Part shown: positions 1-5,380 of the stretch, piece after piece | Position numbering within the stretch: the first letter of the stretch is position 1 | How the letters are laid out: every line of letters starts with the position of its first letter | Source of the DNA: Alcaligenaceae bacterium UBA6179 | GTDB taxonomy: Bacteria > Pseudomonadota > Gammaproteobacteria > Burkholderiales > Burkholderiaceae_B | Direction: 5' to 3' | DNA: 5,380 nt | Assembly: GCA_002422175.1 (NCBI GenBank) | Contig: DITR01000145.1 | Coordinates: 1 to 5,380 of the forward strand | Notes under the pieces: model-generated | What the model saw: the letters and a program-made list of their open reading frames with translations, nothing else | Told to the model about the DNA's origin: nothing | Database searches by the model: none | Program-made: the position numbers and the translations under genes

Positions 1-636
1 GGTGCGGGTGGCAAACCGAGTTTTGGTGGAAAGCCAAGCTTTGGTGGTGGCAAACCTGGTTTCGGTAGCAAGCCAAGCTTTGGTGGCGGCAAACCTAGTT
101 TTGGTGCACGCCCTCAACGTGATGCAGGCAAACCTTATGAAGGTCGTTCAGACAAGCCTTTTGAGGGCCGCTCAGACAAACCTTACGAAGGTCGTTCAGA
201 CAAACCCTTTGAAGGTCGCTCAGACAGCCGCCCAGCTCGTCCTTTTGAACACCGTTCAGAAGGTCGACCTGCTCGCTCATTTGATGGCGCAGCAGGCAAG
301 CCTTTTGAGCATCGCTCAAACAAACCTTTTGAAGCTCGCCCACCTCGTGAAGAGCGTACTGGCTTTGGTGCACGTATCAATGCACCACGTGGTGCCTATA
401 GTAGCGATCGTGGTGATTCATTTGATGCACCACATGCTAAGCCACGTCCCGCTGCACGTTCTGGGGCAGGTGAAGGTGCATCAGCCGGTTATGTAGCAGG
501 TGCTCGACCCGCTGCACGGCCGTCTGCCCGCCCTGCATCGCGCCCCACTGCACGCCCAACCTCACGTCCAACATCGCGTCCTGGTGCGGCAACGCGTACT
601 GGTTTTCGTGTTGGCGCACGGCCAGGTCGCGATTAA
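1..636 (+). CDS. C-terminal tail of a probable RhlE-like DEAD-box RNA helicase (5' partial)
   Basis: Frame 1 is open from the first base to a TAA at 634-636, giving 211 residues with no start codon, so the gene begins upstream of the window. All of the visible protein is low complexity: a KPSFGG-type Gly/Lys/Pro/Phe block (about residues 1-40), a KP(Y/F)EGRSD block with mixed charge (about 44-75, degenerate to about 120), a Gly/Ala/Arg stretch, then RP(A/T)(A/S) repeats (169-196), ending in GRD. No folded domain or catalytic motif is present. Arg/Gly-rich disordered tails of this kind are typical of betaproteobacterial RhlE-type helicases, where they add non-specific RNA binding; some RluB pseudouridine synthases carry similar tails. 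The following MidA-type gene favours the helicase from remembered Burkholderiales gene order, but that is inference. The reading frame is secure; the product is moderately supported. Confidence 0.6.
   Translation, partial: GAGGKPSFGGKPSFGGGKPGFGSKPSFGGGKPSFGARPQRDAGKPYEGRSDKPFEGRSDKPYEGRSDKPFEGRSDSRPARPFEHRSEGRPARSFDGAAGKPFEHRSNKPFEARPPREERTGFGARINAPRGAYSSDRGDSFDAPHAKPRPAARSGAGEGASAGYVAGARPAARPSARPASRPTARPTSRPTSRPGAATRTGFRVGARPGRD
31..108 (+). repeat. Two tandem 39-nt units coding KPSFGGGKP(G/S)FG(S/A)
   Basis: Two in-frame 39-base units (31-69 and 70-108) each code 13 residues, KPSFGGGKP(G/S)FG(S/A). A related partial unit precedes them at 7-30. The copies differ at only a few bases, mostly in Gly codons and the last three residues. 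They form the first block of the disordered tail: basic, free of acidic residues, and with regularly spaced Phe that could act as stickers in RNA-dependent condensation (inference). Confidence 0.8.
130..225 (+). repeat. Four tandem 24-nt units coding KP(Y/F)EGRSD
   Basis: Four consecutive in-frame 24-base units (130, 154, 178, 202) code KPYEGRSD, KPFEGRSD, KPYEGRSD and KPFEGRSD. Units 1 and 3 differ at one base, while 1 and 2 differ at five, so the array looks like a duplicated 48-base two-unit block. Degenerate relatives (RPFEHRSE, KPFEHRSN, KPFEARPP) continue to about 345. Each unit balances Lys/Arg against Glu/Asp and keeps one aromatic residue. Confidence 0.85.
505..588 (+). repeat. Seven 12-nt units coding RP(A/T/S/G)(A/S)
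   Basis: Seven in-frame 12-base units give RPAA RPSA RPAS RPTA RPTS RPTS RPGA. Arg is written with CGA, CGG, CGC and CGT and Pro with all four CCN codons, so the protein pattern is kept while the bases have diverged. That suggests an old array held by selection on the peptide rather than recent slippage. It makes a strongly basic, proline-rich segment just before the C-terminus. Confidence 0.8.
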
Positions 637-655
637 ATTACGCTCGTTTTAAACT

Positions 656-1855
656 ATGTTGCCCGCATCAAACTCGAGCACAGCCATCACCGTCTCAGAG
701 CAGGCGTGGCAACATAGCGAAACGGTTAGTCAGCACCTGCGTCGTTGTATAGACGAAGCAGGTGGCTGGTTAAGTTTCGAACAGTTCATGCACGAAACCC
801 TTTATGCACCGGGCTTAGGTTACTACGCTGCAGGTAGCACCAAACTCAGCACACGCTCACAACACAGCTCACATCAGTTGACGGGTGACTTTGTCACAGC
901 ACCTGAATTAACACCTTTGTTTGGCCAGATACTGGCGCAACAATTCAAACAAGTCTTTGCACACCTTGATCAGCCCCAAATTTTAGAATTTGGTGCGGGT
1001 TCGGGTCAGCTTGCTTTTGACATACTGACTGAACTTGACGCCTCAGGTATTGCAGCCCATTATTTTATTCTTGAAGTGTCAGCCGATTTACGTGCTCGGC
1101 AGGCAGAAAAGCTTGCCCCCTGGTTATCGCGAGTGGTTTGGCTTGATAGCCTGCCAATATGGTTTGAAGGTGTTGTCGTAGCCAACGAAGTGCTTGATGC
1201 CATGCCCGTAGCATTGGTCGGCTGGTCACCCAAGCTAGACGTTATTGAGCGCGGCGTCACATGGCATGACGGTGCCTTTAGCTGGCAAGACCGCCCTGCG
1301 CGATCGGCCTTAACTGATGCACTGACAAGCCGTATGCCGGCCCTGCCAAATTACCTAACAGAAATTAATCTACAAGCCGAGTCTTGGGTGAAAAACATTG
1401 GGCAATGGCTCAACAAAGGTGTTGTCTTTTTAATTGACTATGGTTTTGTTGAGTCTGAGTACTATCACCCACAACGACAAGCGGGTACCCTCATGTGCCA
1501 TATTCAACATCGTGCACACGACAACCCATTTTTTGCCCCAGGCTTACAAGACATTACGGCACACGTTGACTTCTCTGCCATGGCACGCGCAGCAAAAGAA
1601 GCAGGGCTTGAGATCATGGGTTACACCAGTCAAGCTCGGTTTTTATTGAATGCGGGCTTGCTTGAAGCGACTTTACATTCAACATCAAGCCCCTCATCAC
1701 TTCAAGCCGTTCAAAAACTTATCTCTGAAGCTGAAATGGGTGAATTATTTAAAGTACTGGCTCTCGGTCGGGGTTTTCCTGACTTAATGTTGATTGGCTT
1801 TAAACAAGGTGATCGTCAGATGCAACTTGCACGCTCATTTCAAGATCAAGACTGA
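656..1855 (+). CDS. MidA/NDUFAF7-family SAM-dependent methyltransferase
   Basis: A complete 399-residue class I methyltransferase of the DUF185/MidA (NDUFAF7) family, presumably cytoplasmic. Family landmarks appear in order: FEQFMHETLYAPGLGYY (41-57), GDFVTAPELTPLFG (77-90), the SAM-binding glycine motif LEFGAGSGQLA (110-120), the acidic strand ILEVSADLRARQ (138-149), ANEVLDAMPV (176-185), LIDYGF (259-264), DITAHVDFSAMA (299-310) and MGELFKVLALGRG (360-372). The length fits full-length bacterial members. In mitochondria NDUFAF7 dimethylates an arginine of complex I subunit NDUFS2; the bacterial substrate is not established, so a role in NADH dehydrogenase assembly is only an analogy. The ATG lies 19 bases after the upstream stop, an in-frame TAA at 650-652 excludes an earlier start, and no clear Shine-Dalgarno sequence is visible, so translation may depend on the upstream gene. 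The 3' end overlaps the convergent cca gene by 10 bp. Confidence 0.93.
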   Translation: MLPASNSSTAITVSEQAWQHSETVSQHLRRCIDEAGGWLSFEQFMHETLYAPGLGYYAAGSTKLSTRSQHSSHQLTGDFVTAPELTPLFGQILAQQFKQVFAHLDQPQILEFGAGSGQLAFDILTELDASGIAAHYFILEVSADLRARQAEKLAPWLSRVVWLDSLPIWFEGVVVANEVLDAMPVALVGWSPKLDVIERGVTWHDGAFSWQDRPARSALTDALTSRMPALPNYLTEINLQAESWVKNIGQWLNKGVVFLIDYGFVESEYYHPQRQAGTLMCHIQHRAHDNPFFAPGLQDITAHVDFSAMARAAKEAGLEIMGYTSQARFLLNAGLLEATLHSTSSPSSLQAVQKLISEAEMGELFKVLALGRGFPDLMLIGFKQGDRQMQLARSFQDQD

Positions 1856-2943
1856 ATCGCAGCTAATCGCGCGGTGCGAACAGCATCGCGTATTTTTTCT
1901 GGCTCAGCACCAACCTTGCGAGCAATCGCACCGGCATCAACCGACTGTGCGGCAAGCAAAGCCGCTTGCCACACACGATCAACACCACCCGTAACCCACT
2001 CAGCCAACTGGCAAAGCCCGATGAACCGCTCGGGCCGACGTAACGCATCACAACTTTCAAGTAAGGCTAAACGATCTGTTGCATCAGGGTTGGAGTGTTT
2101 TTGCCAAGTGCTGACAATATGTGCCAATAGACGCGTGGCATCGCTCACTTCACGGGGCACTCGCAAACGCTGGCACAACGCAGTACGATCAGGCGAGTCA
2201 AGTGCCAGCACAGCAAATTGAGAGGCCATGTCAACAGTCAAAACTGATTGATTAAGTTGATCTATTTGAGTCAATACGCGTTGAGTTAAAACCAACTCTG
2301 GCATCACCACGGCAAGTGCACCACAACTTTGCAGGAAGGTAAACATACGCGAAGGTTTACTTGCCTTCATGCCCTTAACAAGCTCTTGCCAAACGCGCTC
2401 AGGCACTAAGGCATTGACTTCACCGCTTTGCACCATGTCTTGACACAACTGCTGTGTTTCTGGTGCGACATTAAATTCAGTAAAGCGTGCCAAAAAACGT
2501 GACAACCGTAAAATGCGAACGGGATCTTCTTTAAAAGCAACACCCACATGCCTAAAGATACGCGCCTTTAAATCAGCCAAACCATTTAGTGGATCAATGA
2601 GATCGCCTTGTGACGACCGTGCCATGGCATTGACAGTTAAGTCGCGTCTCTGTAGGTCTTGTTCAAGAGTGACGTCTTCACCCGTATAGAAAGTAAAACC
2701 ATGATAACCCCGACCCGACTTACGCTCAGTGCGTGCCAACGCAAACTCTTCATGTGTTTGAGGGTGTAAAAATACAGGGAAATCGCCCCCAACAGGCGTA
2801 AAACCTCTTTTAACCATTTCTTCAGGCGTAGCGCCCACTACGACCCAATCTTGGTCACCTACAGGCATATTTAATAATTGATCGCGTACGGCACCACCGA
2901 CAACGTAGACGTCAAGACCTGCCAATACTGATTGCTGAGTCAC
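1846..2943 (-). CDS. cca: CCA-adding tRNA nucleotidyltransferase, HD-less form
   Basis: A 365-residue class II CCA-adding enzyme, which builds or repairs the 3'-terminal CCA of tRNAs from CTP and ATP without a nucleic acid template. The N-terminal half closely matches E. coli Cca: VVGGAVRDQLL (14-24), the metal-binding DxD at D30 and D32, DFPVFLHPQTHEEFALARTER (54-74), RRDLTVNAMA (99-108), EDPVRILRLSRF (139-150; R146 and R149 match the nucleotide-binding arginines) and PERVWQEL (181-188). The C-terminal half is shorter than in the 412-residue E. coli enzyme: where that has HDLGK and a His-rich loop, this one runs from FAVLALDSPDR straight to LCQRLRVPRE (257-265). The HD phosphatase/phosphodiesterase activity is therefore presumably absent, as in the shorter type of bacterial Cca. 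The start is GTG at 2943-2941, inside the slt stop (GTGA), implying translational coupling. No strong Shine-Dalgarno sequence is visible. Confidence 0.95.
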   Translation of the reverse strand: MTQQSVLAGLDVYVVGGAVRDQLLNMPVGDQDWVVVGATPEEMVKRGFTPVGGDFPVFLHPQTHEEFALARTERKSGRGYHGFTFYTGEDVTLEQDLQRRDLTVNAMARSSQGDLIDPLNGLADLKARIFRHVGVAFKEDPVRILRLSRFLARFTEFNVAPETQQLCQDMVQSGEVNALVPERVWQELVKGMKASKPSRMFTFLQSCGALAVVMPELVLTQRVLTQIDQLNQSVLTVDMASQFAVLALDSPDRTALCQRLRVPREVSDATRLLAHIVSTWQKHSNPDATDRLALLESCDALRRPERFIGLCQLAEWVTGGVDRVWQAALLAAQSVDAGAIARKVGAEPEKIRDAVRTARLAAIQS

Positions 2944-5018
2944 GGTAATTGAGTTGATCTTTTAACGCTGGGCCCAATCTGGCCCAAGCGTTCTTTAAGC
3001 GATTGAGGTTGCCCTGAAAAAATAGCCGCATAATACGTAGCGTTAGAGAGCACATTTTTTACGTAATCGCGAGTTTCATTAAAAGGTATCGTTTCAGCAA
3101 AAATAGCGCCCTCAATGGGTTGGCTAAGTGTGGCACGCCAACGCACCGATCGACCTGGCCCTGCGTTATACCCTGCACTGGCCAGCACTTGAGAACCGCC
3201 TAAATCATTGAGAACGAGATTCAAATAATTCGTACCCAATTTTGTGTTGATATCAAACTCATTCACACGCTGTGGTGAAAAATCTGTCATGCCAATTTTT
3301 TTAGCGACCCATTTGGCCGTCGCGGGCATGAGTTGCATTAAGCCAGATGCACCCACCACTGACTTTGCGTCGGTAATGAATCGCGACTCTTGACGTATAA
3401 GCCCGTAAACCCATGCAGCGTCAAGATCAATTAAGCGGGCTTGGGCGGTCACCTGACCTTCAAAAGGAGCAATGTAGCGTTGCGCAAAATTAATTTCTTC
3501 GCGCGTACGGTCAGAGGTGTTCACCACACGATCATAAATATGCTGTTGTTTAGCAAACTCAGCCGCTGCCATCAATTGACGGTCGTTCATGTCGCGTATC
3601 GCCCAATTCCATTGGGGTACCGCCTCGATTCGCCAGCCGTGCTTAAACAAGGCGACGGCAGTTTGTAATTCGACATTAGTCTGAGCGGCTTTAATTTCTT
3701 CTGGTGTGATAGCCGCGGGTGTTTGTGGCACTCCAATTGATTGGCCCAGCTCTTCGGCGGCTAGTTGGCCATAAAAATTAAAGCCTCTAGCAATACTTTT
3801 GTATTGTTCTGTTGCTTGTTCTGACTGGCCTAATGCAACCATTGAACGCGCTTTCCAATAAACCCAACTAGGGTCTTTAGCCAAATCGGGTGGCATCAAA
3901 GCAATCGCAACATTGACCCACTTCCAATCGATATTGGGTTGACGCAAGGCACTGCGAACGCGCCATTCGTAGCCACTTGATGATAAGTGCACGTCGCCCG
4001 CCTCGCGATACCAATCATCGGCACGGGGGTCAAGATTTAAGCTAGCACGCAAAGCAACCTGACTGCGCGCCCACTGCACGGCATCTACTGGCCAACCGGC
4101 ATGTTTGACTTGATTGATGAATGTATCAGCACTGTCCAGACTTTCTCTAGCGAGGCGACCCATTGCAATGGTGGCCAGTAATTCGGTTGAATGTGTCATC
4201 GGGGCTGACTGATTGCGCAACCACTCACCCGGGCTTTTCATCATGCTGTTGTATTGCGCCATCGCTTTGGTATCAAGCATGAAGCCGGCAACACGTTGCG
4301 CAGTTTTAATTTGATTGTCTTCAATCGCGTCCAGCAAAACAGGCTTCAAATTCTCAAAATTTAAAACACCGTCAGCAACCAATTGGTCAAACAGTTTCCA
4401 GCATAAGTTGTTCGGTGCAAAATCAGCAATGGCTTCATCAGCTTTGACGGCACGACCTATCATATGGCGTGCTAAGAGTTTGCCGCAGCGTACTTCTTTG
4501 TTATACCAAACAAAGTCGCTCATCGCGTTTGCTTTGATAAAGTCGCCTGACTTGACTAATTCAATGATCCAGATGGCGCGTAACTTGTCGGCCATATAAG
4601 TATTGGGGTAACGCTGCAAAAATGTATCAGCAATGGGTACATCGATTGGGTTAAGCGCTTTTTGAACGGCCGCTTCAGCGACCCAATAATCAGCATAGAC
4701 AGCCAATTGGTCACCTTGCGCTTGAGCAGCGGCTTGGTTAAGTGCATCCCATTGACGACGCTTCATGGCTTCACGGGCTGCAATCACAGCGCGGGCAGCT
4801 GGCGTGTCAGGTGAATAGTCATCGTAAGCAGGAGTGGTGGAGCTTAAAATAGGGGTGGCCACATCAGGCATACCACCTAACGGTTGCGCAAGCGTTGAAC
4901 TGGGCCATGACACAACCAACCCAATTAATGTGAAGATCAGCCCCGCAGTCAACGCCCTAAGCACCATTCGCGTAGACTGTCTACATTCATTCAACATCTG
5001 ATACCGTTTTTTCATCAT
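2940..5018 (-). CDS. slt: Soluble lytic murein transglycosylase (Slt70 type)
   Basis: A periplasmic lytic transglycosylase that cleaves the MurNAc-GlcNAc bond of peptidoglycan, leaving 1,6-anhydroMurNAc ends. Numbering here is from a GTG at 5033 (697 residues). A signal peptide is evident: arginines at 22 and 26, hydrophobic core about 27-42, probable cleavage after STLA (residue 49). A long alpha-helical superhelix follows (about 75-460), then a linker domain and the lysozyme-like catalytic domain (about 535-670), with the catalytic Glu in RQESRF (E549), GLMQLMP (564-570), AGYNAGPG (620-627) and an ETIPFNETRDYV motif (647-658). E. coli Slt is 645 residues, so this one is slightly longer at its N-terminus. 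I prefer the ATG at 5018 because GGAG (5036-5033) lies upstream of it, although the 14-base spacing is long; GTG 5033, ATG 5015 and ATG 4967 are alternatives, and the last would give the most compact signal peptide. The gene leads an operon with cca, overlapping it by GTGA. Confidence 0.93.
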   Translation of the reverse strand: MMKKRYQMLNECRQSTRMVLRALTAGLIFTLIGLVVSWPSSTLAQPLGGMPDVATPILSSTTPAYDDYSPDTPAARAVIAAREAMKRRQWDALNQAAAQAQGDQLAVYADYWVAEAAVQKALNPIDVPIADTFLQRYPNTYMADKLRAIWIIELVKSGDFIKANAMSDFVWYNKEVRCGKLLARHMIGRAVKADEAIADFAPNNLCWKLFDQLVADGVLNFENLKPVLLDAIEDNQIKTAQRVAGFMLDTKAMAQYNSMMKSPGEWLRNQSAPMTHSTELLATIAMGRLARESLDSADTFINQVKHAGWPVDAVQWARSQVALRASLNLDPRADDWYREAGDVHLSSSGYEWRVRSALRQPNIDWKWVNVAIALMPPDLAKDPSWVYWKARSMVALGQSEQATEQYKSIARGFNFYGQLAAEELGQSIGVPQTPAAITPEEIKAAQTNVELQTAVALFKHGWRIEAVPQWNWAIRDMNDRQLMAAAEFAKQQHIYDRVVNTSDRTREEINFAQRYIAPFEGQVTAQARLIDLDAAWVYGLIRQESRFITDAKSVVGASGLMQLMPATAKWVAKKIGMTDFSPQRVNEFDINTKLGTNYLNLVLNDLGGSQVLASAGYNAGPGRSVRWRATLSQPIEGAIFAETIPFNETRDYVKNVLSNATYYAAIFSGQPQSLKERLGQIGPSVKRSTQLP
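2964..2992 (-). other. Bulged stem-loop upstream of the cca start
   Basis: Bases 2964-2974 and 2981-2992 are complementary: a 5-bp GC-only stem (GGGCC/GGCCC) around a 6-base loop, then a one-base bulge, then a further 6-bp stem (AACGCT/AGCGTT). In the slt-cca mRNA it ends 20 bases before the cca GTG, inside the last slt codons. It is followed on the coding strand by AAAAGATC rather than a U-run, so it is not a standard intrinsic terminator. It might affect ribosome passage, mRNA processing or slt-to-cca coupling (inference). Confidence 0.5.
4972..4984. repeat. Perfect 6-bp inverted repeat GTAGAC-T-GTCTAC
   Basis: A perfect palindrome with 6-bp arms and a single central base lies in the first codons of slt, between the candidate starts at 4997 and 4967. 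The one-base centre makes it a poor RNA hairpin but a possible operator half-site pair. It lies about 77 bases upstream of the cyclo-ligase ATG and could in principle bind a regulator of either gene. Chance occurrence is possible. Confidence 0.3.
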
Positions 5019-5022
5019 AAGA

Positions 5023-5052
5023 TTGAACGTCACTCCGCTTTCGCTTTAAAAT
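5023..5052 (+). promoter_or_regulatory. Candidate sigma-70 promoter for the cyclo-ligase gene
   Basis: TTGAAC at 5023-5028 (four of six matches to the -35 consensus) and TAAAAT at 5047-5052 (five of six to the -10) are separated by 18 bases. Transcription would start near 5059-5060, almost at the ATG at 5061, giving a leaderless or nearly leaderless message. This agrees with the absence of a Shine-Dalgarno sequence before that ATG. The call rests on motif reading only. Confidence 0.35.
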
Positions 5053-5079
5053 TTTAGCCTATGACACAGAATACCGCAC
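5051..5079 (-). promoter_or_regulatory. Candidate promoter for the slt-cca operon
   Basis: On the minus strand, TAAAAT at 5056-5051 matches five of six -10 bases and would start transcription near 5044. The leader would be about 25 bases to the ATG at 5018 and would contain GGAG at 5036-5033. The -35 position (5079-5074, GTGCGG) is poor, so the promoter is weak, needs an activator, or lies elsewhere. The -10 overlaps the opposing promoter within TTTAAAATTTTA. Confidence 0.3.
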
Positions 5080-5380
5080 CTAGTCTTCGAACACGCCTAC
5101 GGGAAGCCCGTAAAAACATGGTTGTTGCAGATCGTCAACGCGGCAGCTTGCTGATTCGCGCACGTCTGTTCACTTGGTTGGCTCTCGCACGAGAGCAGGC
5201 TCTATTAACCAAACAAAACGTACCGCAAGTCATCGCTGCCTACTGGCCACTTTCAGATGAACCTGATTTAACCCCATTAATAGAGAAATGGCTGCATGAG
5301 GTCGATCACCCTGCCATAACAGTCGTCTTACCCGTTGTCGTATCTGACGATGCACCCCTTCATTTTTACCCTTACACCAC
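5061..5380 (+). CDS. 5-formyltetrahydrofolate cyclo-ligase (3' partial)
   Basis: An open frame from ATG 5061 runs off the window after 106 complete codons. The protein fits the N-terminal half of the 5-formyltetrahydrofolate cyclo-ligase (MTHFS, YgfA/Fau) family, which converts 5-formyl-THF to 5,10-methenyl-THF using ATP in the cytoplasm and returns stored or inhibitory folate to the one-carbon pool. Visible family features are an Arg-rich first helix (LRTRLREARKNM, 9-20), a long second helix, the AAYWPLSDEPDLTPLIEKWL segment (59-78) matching the family's Y-x-P-x-x-x-E-x-D folate-site region, and VVLPVVVSDDAPLHFYPY (88-105) matching its LPVV strand. The C-terminal ATP-binding glycine loop is beyond the window. 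The first helix begins only about nine residues in, so ATG 5061 suits the family. No Shine-Dalgarno sequence precedes it. It is divergent from slt, an arrangement I recall from Burkholderiales. Confidence 0.85.
   Translation, partial: MTQNTAPSLRTRLREARKNMVVADRQRGSLLIRARLFTWLALAREQALLTKQNVPQVIAAYWPLSDEPDLTPLIEKWLHEVDHPAITVVLPVVVSDDAPLHFYPYT

Noticed and set aside
130..345. Short direct repeats resembling a CRISPR or minisatellite array
   Set aside because: The units are directly tandem, 24 bases long, in frame and coding, with no unique spacers, so this is a protein repeat.
2..496. A 164-codon open frame in plus frame 2, and antisense open frames at about 95-380, over the repeat tail
   Set aside because: They are by-products of the repeats and biased codons of the frame 1 gene. 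Frame 1 stays open through the whole region to a sensible stop and has the coherent repeat peptide; the others look like repetitive translations with no family resemblance.
1951..1970. 7-bp hairpin GGCAAGC / GCTTGCC with a 6-base loop about 95 bases past the methyltransferase stop, as a terminator
   Set aside because: No T-run follows on either strand, and it lies in conserved coding sequence of cca (LLAAQS region), so it is probably a codon-driven coincidence.
1874..2221. 115-codon open frame on the plus strand opposite cca
   Set aside because: It is a shadow of the well-supported cca gene, with no recognisable family, and its translation is Ser/Arg/Ala-rich as expected from antisense of this codon usage.
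1846..2943. Cca as a truncated pseudogene because of the missing HD motif
   Set aside because: The frame is intact, all nucleotidyltransferase motifs are present, the C-terminal helices remain, and shorter HD-less Cca proteins are a known bacterial type.

Overview
The window reads as ordinary chromosomal housekeeping DNA from a betaproteobacterium, most likely a lower-GC member of the Burkholderiales. This rests on three things: the family-level character of the proteins, a remembered gene neighbourhood (Slt beside Cca, divergent from 5-formyltetrahydrofolate cyclo-ligase, with a DEAD-box helicase next to a MidA-type methyltransferase), and roughly balanced base composition. The genus cannot be fixed from the sequence alone.

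Layout: (1) 1-636, plus strand: the C-terminal 211 residues of a gene that begins outside the window. This is a low-complexity, Gly/Arg/Pro/Phe-rich tail built from three successive repeat types, best explained as the disordered tail of an RhlE-like DEAD-box RNA helicase (an RluB-type pseudouridine synthase is the main alternative). (2) 656-1855, plus: a complete MidA/NDUFAF7-family SAM-dependent methyltransferase 19 bases downstream, probably co-transcribed. (3) 1846-2943, minus: CCA-adding tRNA nucleotidyltransferase, convergent with the methyltransferase gene and overlapping its end by 10 bp; it lacks the HD phosphohydrolase motif. (4) 2940-5018 (possibly to 5033), minus: soluble lytic murein transglycosylase Slt, immediately upstream of cca in the same operon, with a GTGA stop/start overlap. 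(5) 5061-5380, plus: the first 106 codons of 5-formyltetrahydrofolate cyclo-ligase, divergent from slt across a very short AT-rich gap that probably carries overlapping promoters for both directions.

The genes do not form a single pathway. They cover RNA remodelling and tRNA 3'-end maturation (helicase, Cca), protein methylation linked in eukaryotes to respiratory complex I assembly (MidA), peptidoglycan turnover (Slt) and folate one-carbon metabolism (cyclo-ligase). Coding density is nearly total: there is no gene-free stretch over 300 bases, no tRNA or rRNA gene, no mobile element and no CRISPR array.

I found no convincing new biological system. The points worth a second look are the modular repeat tail of the helicase candidate, the HD-less Cca, a strong bulged hairpin just upstream of the cca start, the compact slt/cyclo-ligase divergent promoter with a possible leaderless transcript, and the uncertain slt start.
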